From NCBI RefSeq assembly GCF_027859075.1, contig NZ_JAQIBL010000327.1, positions 1 to 32,679 of the forward strand: DNA of 32,679 nt, read 5' to 3'. The DNA comes from Oceanispirochaeta sp. Its GTDB lineage: Bacteria > Spirochaetota > Spirochaetia > DSM-2461. Positions 1 through 6,120 of the stretch are shown in pieces. The position numbers and the translations under genes were made by a program. The notes beneath the pieces were generated by a model, which saw nothing but the letters and a program-made list of their open reading frames with translations, was not told the origin of the DNA and ran no database searches. The number at the start of each line of letters is the position of its first letter. Position 1 is the first letter of the stretch.

Positions 1-37
1 ACTCCTTTTAAAAATTGAAACTGATATATATCTAATA
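1..37 (-). promoter_or_regulatory. Leader and ribosome binding site of a gene off the left edge
   Basis: Read on the minus strand, this A/T-rich stretch follows the operator at 38-51 and ends at the window edge with AAAAGGAGT, a good Shine-Dalgarno sequence. A minus-strand gene therefore most likely starts just outside the window, directly downstream of the LacI-type regulator and under its operator. The gene itself cannot be seen. Confidence 0.5.
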
Positions 38-51
38 TGGACACGTGTCCA
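38..51. promoter_or_regulatory. LacI-type operator (perfect palindrome TGGACACGTGTCCA)
   Basis: This is a perfect 14-base palindrome with a central CG, the usual form of LacI-family operators. It lies just past the end of the LacI-type gene and before the leader of the next minus-strand gene. An almost identical site lies at 1096-1111, upstream of the regulator gene. Two matching sites around one LacI gene suggest that this regulator controls itself and the neighbouring off-window gene. Confidence 0.75.
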
Positions 52-68
52 CAATTTGAAAAATAAAA

Positions 69-1070
69 TCATTTTTCCGCATTTGCTCTGGTGCTCTTCC
101 TGATTACAAGATGAGGAACAATTTCAGGTACATTGTCCTGAGGATTCCCTTCAATCAGGTTTATCAAGGCTCTGGCACACTCCCTTCCATGGAGATCCGG
201 TTTTAATGAAACTGTTGTCAATGCCGGAGTTGTATAGATTCCCCCGAAGTGACCGTCGATCCCGATGATAGACAGCTCATCGGGAATTGAAATACCCTGC
301 TCATTCAGTACACTGAGCATTCCAATGGCTATATCATCATTGAAACAGAGAATGGCGCTGACATCCAACGACCTCTCCAGAAACTGGTTTGCGGCCAATG
401 TACCGGCCTCATAAAAATTCATTTCACCCATGGTCTTTTCGACTTTGGATGGCCCGAGGATCAGGGATGATGGATTAACAACTCCCTTGTCCAGAGCACA
501 TCTCAAAAAAGCATTTTGACGCGGATCACGATCATTCGATGTATCCATAGAGGCATAGGCAATTTTTCTATGACCCAAATCATTCAGATGGTCATAAGCA
601 ATATGAACAGCCTGACTGACTTTTACATTGATGCGCAATATATCGAGAGAATAAGGCATGTCATACCCGGCGATGGCCATGGGAACCTTGACTTCCTGAA
701 GAAATTCATTAGAGGCTACATCCTCAGAGGGCAGAAGTATTCCATCGACCATTAAACTACCAATCTGCCGACTCTCCATATACCCGGCAATTATAAAGAC
801 GTACCCTTTAGAGGCGGCGTATTCAACCATTCCCCGGTACATTTCCATGTAATAGTAATTCTTTAAGTCCACAACATAATACAGGATCTGCTTAGTCCGG
901 TTTTTCTTGAGAGAGACAGCCACGGGATGGGGATTGTAGCCCAGCTCCTTCACTATCTTCAGAACCCGCTTCCGTTTCTCCTCGGCCACATAACCCGAAT
1001 CATTAATGACCCTTGAGACAACGGCGGGGGAAACTCCTGCTTTTTCGGCAACATCTTTTCGGGTTATGAT
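69..1070 (-). CDS. LacI-family transcriptional regulator, apparently with a non-AUG start
   Basis: DNA-binding sugar-responsive repressor. The first AUG/GUG/UUG-type start in frame is a GTG at 987-989, but translation upstream of it gives the complete LacI helix-turn-helix (ITRKDVAEKAGVSPAVVSRV, then IND), so the protein must start before that GTG. An in-frame TAG at 1074-1076 closes the frame, leaving only AAT, ATC (1068-1070), ATA and ACC as possible first codons. An AGGAG ribosome binding site (1077-1081) sits six bases before ATC and nine before ATA. I place the start at ATC, which would give about 333 residues, normal for the family. The C-terminal part is the usual periplasmic-binding-protein-like effector domain (for example ILCFNDDIAIGML and SIIGIDGHFGG). 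A sequencing error or mutated start codon is the alternative. The ligand is unknown. Both flanking palindromes (38-51 and 1096-1111) are likely its operators. Confidence 0.88.
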   Translation of the reverse strand: MITRKDVAEKAGVSPAVVSRVINDSGYVAEEKRKRVLKIVKELGYNPHPVAVSLKKNRTKQILYYVVDLKNYYYMEMYRGMVEYAASKGYVFIIAGYMESRQIGSLMVDGILLPSEDVASNEFLQEVKVPMAIAGYDMPYSLDILRINVKVSQAVHIAYDHLNDLGHRKIAYASMDTSNDRDPRQNAFLRCALDKGVVNPSSLILGPSKVEKTMGEMNFYEAGTLAANQFLERSLDVSAILCFNDDIAIGMLSVLNEQGISIPDELSIIGIDGHFGGIYTTPALTTVSLKPDLHGRECARALINLIEGNPQDNVPEIVPHLVIRKSTRANAEK

Positions 1071-1095
1071 ATTCTACTCCTGAAATAAAACGAAT

Positions 1096-1111
1096 GTGGA
1101 CACGTATCCAC
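1096..1111. promoter_or_regulatory. LacI-type operator upstream of the regulator gene
   Basis: GTGGACACGTATCCAC is a 16-base palindrome with one mismatched base pair, and its core matches the operator at 38-51 in 13 of 14 positions. It lies between the predicted minus-strand promoter (1126-1154) and the regulator's ribosome binding site, so a bound repressor would block its own transcription. Confidence 0.72.
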
Positions 1112-1125
1112 ATGGACTCGTGATC

Positions 1126-1154
1126 ATATTAAGAGGAGTTTTTCAATCTGTCAA
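1126..1154 (-). promoter_or_regulatory. Predicted promoter of the LacI-type regulator
   Basis: On the minus strand TTGACA (1149-1154) is followed after 17 bases by TAATAT (1126-1131). The expected transcription start near 1119 lies just upstream of the operator at 1096-1111. Confidence 0.5.
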
Positions 1155-1279
1155 CAAAAAAAGGAATGATAGGAGTAGTAGTTCGATACGATAACTTTGC
1201 ATTCAATACCTTAACATCAGTGTCTGGATAGAGATGAGAGACGATTCAACACTATTCAGACTAGTCTTTTGGGTGATAT

Positions 1280-2542
1280 TCAAACTGAAGATTTCTTCCT
1301 TCTCCTCCAGATCAGAAATGCCTCCACTTTCGGGATTCTTTTAATTATGATCCGAGCCGCCAGAGCAGCCCCCTTGGTGACGGGGTGTTCCAGTTCTTTC
1401 CGAACTTTTTTGAAGACTGATCTGACAGGAATGGACTGAGGGCATTTGGTTTCACATCTGCCGCAGTTGATGCAGCTGTTGGTCCAGCGGGGTTTACCAT
1501 CAGGAGTTTCGATCCCCATGTACTCCATATGCCGCAGCAAGGCTTCGGTTTTGGAAAACATATGGTAGTTGTTCAGATTTTTGAAAACAGCAGGTATATC
1601 AATCCCCGCAGGGCAGGGCATGCAGTAGGCGCAGCCGGTACATCCCACCTGAAGAAGCTCGGCATACTTGTCCCGGACACGTTTAATAATTTTTTTGTCA
1701 TCTTCGGTCAGGCTCAATGGAAGAGCTTCCCCGGCAATCCTCAGATTTTCTTCAATATGCTCATCCACATTCATCCCCGAAAGGACCATAGTGACCCCTG
1801 GATGATCCCAGACCCAGCGGAGGGCCCAGTCGGCCGGGCTCCTCTTAACTACTGCAGAATCATATATTTTCTTTACTTCTGCCGGGATTTTTCCAACAAG
1901 GGACCCGCCGCGGAGGGGTTCCATGATAATGACTCCCATTCCCTTTTTATGAGCATACTCCAGTCCCTCAATTCCCGCCTGAATATGTTCATCAATAATA
2001 TTGAACTGTATCTGAACGAACTCCCAGTCATACTCATCCACAATCCTCATGAAGTCTTCCTTCCTTCCATGGAAGGAAAAACCCATATGCCTGATTCTCT
2101 TCTCATCCTTCAAGCGGTCCATAAAATCCCGGATTCCCAGATTTTTCATCTTGTCCCAGGTGATGCCGTTCAGACCGTGTAGCAGATAGTAGTCGATGGT
2201 ATCTACATGAAGCTTATTCAGCTGATTCTGAAAGATTTCCTCAAATGATTCAGATCTATTGATGATCATACAGGGCAGTTTGGTGGCGATTTTCACCTTT
2301 TCCCTGTATCCGTCTTTCAGGACATGCTCTCCCAGGAAACTTTCCGAAGCCCCCAGATGGTAGGGATAGGCGGTATCGAGGTAGTTGACCCCCTTATCAA
2401 TGGCATGGCGTATCTGCCGGAGGGCTTTCTCTTTGTCGATCAGATTGGATGCCGGCCCACCGACGAATGTAGGCAGCCGCAGGCAGCCATACCCTAAGGC
2501 AGAAAGTTTTTCATCGGACCCCGGCATGGTTCGGTACTGCAT
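1280..2542 (-). CDS. Aldo/keto reductase with C-terminal 2x[4Fe-4S] ferredoxin domain
   Basis: Predicted cytoplasmic oxidoreductase of 420 residues. Residues 1 to about 280 form an aldo/keto reductase TIM barrel with the catalytic tetrad visible as D56, Y61, K88 and H122 (in DTAYPYH, IATKLP and LLHGLNG). The C-terminal part carries two four-cysteine clusters, C301/C304/C307/C310 followed by P, and C357/C360/C363/C367 followed by P, the pattern of a bacterial-type two-cluster ferredoxin. The fusion is a known subfamily in anaerobes, usually annotated 'aldo/keto reductase, 4Fe-4S binding', whose substrates are mostly undefined. AGGAGT lies seven bases before the ATG, which fixes the start. The tail is very basic (IWRRRKKSSV). 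The gene stands alone between the LacI gene and gltA. Electron transfer between the Fe-S clusters and a nicotinamide or other redox site is an inference from the domain architecture. Confidence 0.92.
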   Translation of the reverse strand: MQYRTMPGSDEKLSALGYGCLRLPTFVGGPASNLIDKEKALRQIRHAIDKGVNYLDTAYPYHLGASESFLGEHVLKDGYREKVKIATKLPCMIINRSESFEEIFQNQLNKLHVDTIDYYLLHGLNGITWDKMKNLGIRDFMDRLKDEKRIRHMGFSFHGRKEDFMRIVDEYDWEFVQIQFNIIDEHIQAGIEGLEYAHKKGMGVIIMEPLRGGSLVGKIPAEVKKIYDSAVVKRSPADWALRWVWDHPGVTMVLSGMNVDEHIEENLRIAGEALPLSLTEDDKKIIKRVRDKYAELLQVGCTGCAYCMPCPAGIDIPAVFKNLNNYHMFSKTEALLRHMEYMGIETPDGKPRWTNSCINCGRCETKCPQSIPVRSVFKKVRKELEHPVTKGAALAARIIIKRIPKVEAFLIWRRRKKSSV

Positions 2543-2835
2543 TCACAAACTCCTATATAATATATTATTGATATGAATAACACCAGTTTATACCCGGCAG
2601 GGTGAGGGGTCAATAAAAATGAAGACATTCACAACTTCATTGAAGGGGAACCAGACAGACAAGAGCCTCAAACTGAAACGAATCAGCCTGAATCAAAAAA
2701 GTCCGGACCAACAACCGGGTCGGCGTGGCGGAAGCGATACGGTATATAATAGAAGCCAACAGGAGTTGATATGCCTGAACCCGTACAGCTATAATACGGA
2801 AAACACTATAAAGCATCACACGAGGGAGATGTAAA
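2543..2835. other. Intergenic region between two divergent genes
   Basis: This stretch separates the minus-strand reductase from plus-strand gltA. It holds the reductase ribosome binding site at its left end and the gltA promoter at 2766-2795. A 71-codon open frame (2619-2834) has no good ribosome binding site and no recognisable composition, and I do not treat it as a gene. Confidence 0.5.
2766..2795 (+). promoter_or_regulatory. Predicted sigma-70 promoter of gltA
   Basis: TTGATA (2766-2771) and a perfect TATAAT (2790-2795) are separated by 18 bases. The start of transcription would be near 2802, about 34 bases before the gltA ATG, which has its own GAGGGAG ribosome binding site. Confidence 0.7.
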
Positions 2836-4113
2836 ATGGCTAATGCACGACTGGATCTGGGAAGTCATACTGTCGAACTGCCCCTGGTTACAGGAACCAT
2901 GGGAGAGAAGGCAATTGACATTACGAATTTGAGAAAGGACAGCGGTTTTATCACCCTGGACAGCGGATACCAGAATACAGGGAGTTGTAAAAGTGCCATC
3001 ACTTTTGTTGATGGTGATAAGGGGATACTCAAATACCGTGGAGTCAATATCGAGGATCTGGCTACCAATGCCCGATTCACCGAAGTCGCCTATTTCCTGG
3101 TTCATGGGAAATTTGCCAATCAGGAAGAAAGATCTGAGTTCTCACAGCAGCTGACAGAGAACTCCATGCTTCATGAGGATATGATCAAGTTTTTCCATTC
3201 CGTTCCGCCGACGGCCCATCCCATGTCTATCCTCAGCACCATGGTCAATGCCATGAGTATTTTCTACCCTCAGTACTTTGTGGATGAGAATGATGATGAA
3301 GTCTACAAACTGATGGCGTCCAGGCTGATTTCCAAAATCAGAACCATTGCTGCCTTCTCTTATAAACGATCCATCGGAGAGCCTCTGGTATACCCCCGGC
3401 ATGACCTCCCCTACTGCAGCAATTTCCTCAATATGATGTTTGACAGTCCCGTCAAACCCTATGAGATTGATCCGGAAACGGAACGCCTGCTGAATATGAT
3501 CCTCACCCTACATGCAGACCATGAACAGAACTGCAGCACCTCGACAGTGCGACTTGTAGGCAGTTCAAAAGTCAATCTCTACTCATCAGTCTGCGCAGGA
3601 ATCTGCGCCTTGTGGGGACCTCTCCATGGTGGAGCCAACCAGGAAGTGATTGAGATGCTGGAACTGATCCACAGGGAGAAGCTGCCTGTCAAATCGGTCA
3701 TTGAAAAATCCAAGGATAAGAACAGTGGCTTCAAACTGTCAGGTTTCGGCCATAGAGTATACAGGAACTTCGACCCCAGAATGAAGATTCTGAAACAGGA
3801 AGCCCAGTCCTTCCTCAAGAATAGGAATATGGACGACCCCCTCATGAATATTGCTCTAGAACTGGAAGAGGCGGCCCTGAAAGATGAGTATTTCATCGAG
3901 AGAAAACTCTACCCTAATGTGGATTTTTATTCCGGAATCCTCTACAGAGAGATGGGTTTTCCCACAGAGATGTTCACTGTACTCTTCGCCATGGGACGAA
4001 TGCCGGGCTGGATCGCCCAGTGGAAGGAGATGCACGACAGCGTACCCTTCAAAATCGGACGTCCCCGGCAAGTCTATATCGGTCCCGCAGAGGCTGTGTA
4101 CCCCGGAAGATAA
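2836..4113 (+). CDS. gltA: Citrate synthase
   Basis: Condenses acetyl-CoA and oxaloacetate to citrate in the cytoplasm, the entry to the oxidative branch of the TCA cycle and to glutamate synthesis. At 425 residues it has the length of the hexameric, E. coli GltA-like type. Active-site residues are visible: H226 and H229 in HADHEQNCSTS, H264 in GPLHGGANQE, H306 in GFGHRVY and D363 in NVDFYSG, so H264, H306 and D363 fall at or within one residue of their E. coli counterparts. The N-terminal extension (residues 1 to about 60) has the family form SGFITLDSGYQNTGSC. The start is supported by GAGGGAG and a strong promoter just upstream. It appears monocistronic. Two broken copies of its 3' part lie downstream (5938-6032 and 7559-7680), so this locus has undergone duplication or a recombination event. 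Confidence 0.97.
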   Translation: MANARLDLGSHTVELPLVTGTMGEKAIDITNLRKDSGFITLDSGYQNTGSCKSAITFVDGDKGILKYRGVNIEDLATNARFTEVAYFLVHGKFANQEERSEFSQQLTENSMLHEDMIKFFHSVPPTAHPMSILSTMVNAMSIFYPQYFVDENDDEVYKLMASRLISKIRTIAAFSYKRSIGEPLVYPRHDLPYCSNFLNMMFDSPVKPYEIDPETERLLNMILTLHADHEQNCSTSTVRLVGSSKVNLYSSVCAGICALWGPLHGGANQEVIEMLELIHREKLPVKSVIEKSKDKNSGFKLSGFGHRVYRNFDPRMKILKQEAQSFLKNRNMDDPLMNIALELEEAALKDEYFIERKLYPNVDFYSGILYREMGFPTEMFTVLFAMGRMPGWIAQWKEMHDSVPFKIGRPRQVYIGPAEAVYPGR

Positions 4114-4140
4114 ATGCAGACCTCCCTGATCCCGGAGCTG

Positions 4141-4161
4141 GGCGGTCCCTACTGGACCGTC
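4141..4161 (+). terminator. Stem-loop after gltA (weak terminator candidate)
   Basis: GGCGGTCC (4141-4148) can pair with GGACCGTC (4154-4161), with one G-U pair and a five-base loop, 27 bases after the gltA stop. No U-tract follows, so it is at best a weak or factor-dependent terminator. The homology with the second gltA tail at 7559-7680 ends inside the left arm of this stem. Confidence 0.35.
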
Positions 4162-4314
4162 CGGCAATGAAAGCAGTCAGGAATCTGATCCGGCCTCATC
4201 GGAGCTTCACCCAGTACTTGCTTGTCATCCATGGACTTGAGTGTTAGGATTTCCACATATCAGGCTCAGGTTTTGCAGGGTATCTCTGGTTATTAAGCCA
4301 TAGGAAATAAAACG

Positions 4315-4869
4315 ATGAAAATTGAAATTGAAAACTTTGCAAAGAAAATATCACAGAAGTACAAAATCATTATGATAACAGCCCTGGTGTTGTTGCTGGC
4401 CCTGGTAACAGTGGATATTTTCTCCGGATTCCTGTCACAAATGAACCCATCTGCTCTTTACTCCTTCGCCCTTTCTCTGGGCAGCATTGGTGCCTTTTTC
4501 GCCTTTGCAGCCGTAATTTTCTATCCTCTGAGAAAAGCATCAATTCACCTGAGAAAAAAGGTCCCATTTCTGACATCACCATTTTATAAAACCCTGTCAA
4601 AAGTGACCGCTCATCTGCACCCTGTCATAGCCCTGCTGGCCATTTTCATTCTATCTCTTCCTGGTTTTATTTTTATGAAAGAGCTCTACAACTTTGATTT
4701 CTCAATGGTATTGATAATGGGTAGTTTCACACTGATTGCTCTCACCTTCCTTTTCATCACCGGTTCGGTTCTTAAAACTGACCTGACACAGAAAAGAGTG
4801 AGAAGGGTGCATTTACCTTTGGCCGCCTCCTTTATCATTTTCTTTATTGCTCACAATCTTTTTATGTAA
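4315..4869 (+). CDS. Small polytopic membrane protein, unknown function
   Basis: A 184-residue hydrophobic protein I do not recognise. About five membrane-spanning stretches can be seen, near residues 17-37, 47-70, 97-118, 127-150 and 166-183. Charged loops lie between them (RKASIHLRKK near 73-82, KTDLTQKRVRRVH near 154-166). Histidines occur at the ends of two helices, in AHLHP (about 95-99), in RRVHLP (about 166) and in FIAHNLF near the C-terminus. Such a pattern would suit haem b ligation as in small membrane cytochromes, but no clear family signature is present and this stays a guess. AGGAA lies eight bases before the ATG. It lies between gltA and the patchwork region, with no evident operon partner. 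Confidence 0.7.
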   Translation: MKIEIENFAKKISQKYKIIMITALVLLLALVTVDIFSGFLSQMNPSALYSFALSLGSIGAFFAFAAVIFYPLRKASIHLRKKVPFLTSPFYKTLSKVTAHLHPVIALLAIFILSLPGFIFMKELYNFDFSMVLIMGSFTLIALTFLFITGSVLKTDLTQKRVRRVHLPLAASFIIFFIAHNLFM

Positions 4870-4977
4870 AACTGTCAGCGGATCTAGTCTGGCGAGGAAG
4901 TGAGATTTCTGTCAACCTAAGTTAAAATTTTTTTCAATAATGCCACTATATGACGATTTAAAGGTATTTCAGGCGCC

Positions 4978-4996
4978 GTACTGAGCTTGTCGAAGT
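4978..4996. repeat. REP-like intergenic motif
   Basis: GTACTGAGCTTGTCGAAGT matches the core CTGAGCTTGTCGAAG, which recurs as half of intergenic palindromic repeats in many bacterial genomes. Only one arm is present here and there is no second copy in the window, so the assignment rests on general knowledge of the motif. Confidence 0.35.
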
Positions 4997-4999
4997 GAT

Positions 5000-5092
5000 G
5001 TGTATCAGCTGATACTCAAAGTTTTCGAGTTCACAAAGGGCTTTCCGAGGGAGTATAAATATACCCTCGGTCAGGATATGAAACGGGATGTG
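5000..5092 (+). pseudogene. Truncated Avd-like four-helix-bundle protein (DGR accessory protein remnant)
   Basis: The first 30 codons read YQLILKVFEFTKGF followed by PREYKYTLGQDMKRD. This is the typical first helix and turn of the Avd / four-helix-bundle family, the accessory protein of diversity-generating retroelements (DGRs), in which FPREYKYTLGQ is a hallmark. The family is normally about 110-130 residues, but here the similarity stops after about residue 30 and the frame continues into unrelated sequence up to 5299. The apparent start is a GTG with no ribosome binding site, and the REP-like motif abuts it. No reverse transcriptase, template repeat or variable repeat can be identified nearby. 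I read it as the stump of a deleted DGR or of a related free-standing four-helix-bundle gene. Confidence 0.6.
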
Positions 5093-5315
5093 ATTTTTAA
5101 GCGCCATCCGTGCCGCGGCTTAATGGGATTTCATAGCCCAGCCCCAGCCGATAACAACAGCGAATATGTGGCTACGGGAACAAGCCCCTTCGCCCAAATC
5201 CTTCGCTTGCAGAGGACTTTGCCACTAGACGCAAAACGCTATCGGAAATTCCCCTTAGAAAGGGGATGGAAAAATATGTTGACAGAAGGTATCCTGTGAG
5301 ATACACCTTATTAAG

Positions 5316-5612
5316 ATGTTTGAAGTACGCCAGACAGAAACATACAAAAAGTGGTTTAAAACGCTAAGGGATCGAAGAGCAAGAGCGCGAATTGATATTC
5401 GCATTAAACGGATATCATTAGGAAACCTTGGTGATGTAAAATCCGTAGGAAGGGGAGTTTTTGAACTTCGAGTAGATTATGGGCCAGGATACAGGGTTTA
5501 CTTTGTAGAAAGAAATGAAATTAGAATCATCCTATTAGCAGGGGGAAAGAAATCCACTCAAAAAATGGATATAAAAAAAGCACAAGAACTGGCCCGATTG
5601 GTGGAGGATTAG
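5316..5612 (+). CDS. RelE/HigB-like toxin of a type II toxin-antitoxin pair
   Basis: A 98-residue basic protein of the 'addiction module killer protein' group within the RelE/ParE superfamily, which typically cleaves mRNA on the ribosome. Family features are the N-terminal VRQTETYKKWFKTLRDRRARARI, the central GDVKSVGRGVFELRVDYGPGYRVYF and the C-terminal LLAGGKKSTQKMDIKKAQELA. In this group the GXXKXXGXGVXELR and GPGYRVYF segments form the sheet with the basic active-site residues. The antitoxin gene begins two bases after its stop codon, giving the toxin-first order typical of HigBA-like pairs. The ribosome binding site is weak. It lies in the patchwork region beside gltA fragments, consistent with an acquired stabilising cassette. 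Confidence 0.9.
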   Translation: MFEVRQTETYKKWFKTLRDRRARARIDIRIKRISLGNLGDVKSVGRGVFELRVDYGPGYRVYFVERNEIRIILLAGGKKSTQKMDIKKAQELARLVED

Positions 5613-5614
5613 AA

Positions 5615-5920
5615 ATGAAAAAAGAAAACACTACTTTCTGGGATCCCGTAGAACATTTCAATAACGAAGAAGATATTGCAGCTTACCTGGAAGCAGCATT
5701 TGAGGAAAATGACACATCTCTAATAGCGGCAGCACTTGGTGATATCGCCCGTGCTAAAGGTATGTCTAAAATTGCTGAAGATACAGGCCTCGGTCGAGAA
5801 AGTTTGTACAAAGCTTTGTCTCCGTCCGGAAACCCAGAGCTCTCAACAGTCTTAAAAATAATCGAAGCACTCGGTTTACATTTGCAAGCTGTTCCAAGAA
5901 GAATAAAGCATGCTGGATAG
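5615..5920 (+). CDS. HigA-like antitoxin (addiction module antidote protein)
   Basis: A 101-residue partner of the preceding toxin. The N-terminal part (WDPVEHFNNEEDIAAYLEAAFEEND) is the usual toxin-neutralising segment of this family. Residues from about 38 to 90 form an Xre-like helix-turn-helix (ALGDIARAKGMSKIAEDTGL, then GRESLYKALSPSGNPELSTVLKIIEALGL). GGAGG lies eight bases before the ATG and within the end of the toxin gene, so the two are co-translated. By analogy it binds the toxin and represses the pair's own promoter. The second gltA fragment begins 17 bases after its stop codon. Confidence 0.9.
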   Translation: MKKENTTFWDPVEHFNNEEDIAAYLEAAFEENDTSLIAAALGDIARAKGMSKIAEDTGLGRESLYKALSPSGNPELSTVLKIIEALGLHLQAVPRRIKHAG

Positions 5921-5937
5921 TAATAATGTGGTTCATT

Positions 5938-6032
5938 AAGAGGCGGCCCTGCAAGATGAGTATTTCATCGAAAGATGGATTTTCCCACAGAGATGTTCAC
6001 TCTACTCTTCGCCATGGGGCGAATGTCCGGGC
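5938..6032 (+). pseudogene. gltA 3' fragment A (internal deletion, frameshifted)
   Basis: These bases match gltA 3866-4008. A 49-base segment is missing, removed between two short AGAGA-type repeats (gltA 3901-3949), so the catalytic Asp codon is lost and the frame shifted. One extra T is present at 6026. The remaining differences include K-to-Q, G-to-D and V-to-L changes, so the piece is not under coding constraint. It and fragment B (7559-7680) together cover most of the gltA 3' end and flank the ATPase gene. Confidence 0.85.
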
Positions 6033-6085
6033 AATGCCCGATGTATTCCTGTGGGAAGGAAATTTTTTACAAATTGAGAATTGAA

Positions 6086-6114
6086 TTGACAGAATGTAAA
6101 GCCATAGCTACTAT
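6086..6114 (+). promoter_or_regulatory. Predicted promoter giving a leaderless ATPase mRNA
   Basis: TTGACA (6086-6091) and TACTAT (6109-6114) are 17 bases apart. The predicted transcription start falls on or within a base or two of the ATG at 6121, and there is no Shine-Dalgarno sequence before that ATG. Confidence 0.5.
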
Positions 6115-6120
6115 GAAACC

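Larger units (their letters stand above)
4870..5315. other. Gene-poor patchwork stretch
   Basis: No intact gene is supported. The stretch contains a REP-like motif (4978-4996), an Avd-like gene fragment (5000-5092) that runs into unrelated sequence, and a short inverted repeat CCCCTT/AAGGGG near 5253-5267. The open frame 5000-5299 continues past the fragment but its second half (residues 31-99) has no recognisable family character. Confidence 0.5.

Noticed and set aside
1529-2182. 217-codon plus-strand open frame opposite the reductase gene
   Set aside because: It is a shadow of the well-supported reductase on the minus strand and has no family features.
2619-2834. 71-codon open frame before gltA as a leader peptide or small gene
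   Set aside because: It has no convincing ribosome binding site and contains the gltA promoter within its own frame. Its composition is not protein-like in any recognised way.
5253-5267. CCCCTTAGAAAGGGG as a terminator before the toxin gene
   Set aside because: The stem is short and is followed by ATGG rather than a run of T.
5093-5299. Continuation of the Avd-like open frame as a functional 99-residue protein, or as a DGR template repeat
   Set aside because: Similarity stops after about 30 residues. The part reading GFHSPAPADNN slightly resembles the end of a DGR variable region, but there is no adenine-rich repeat pair and no reverse transcriptase to support it.
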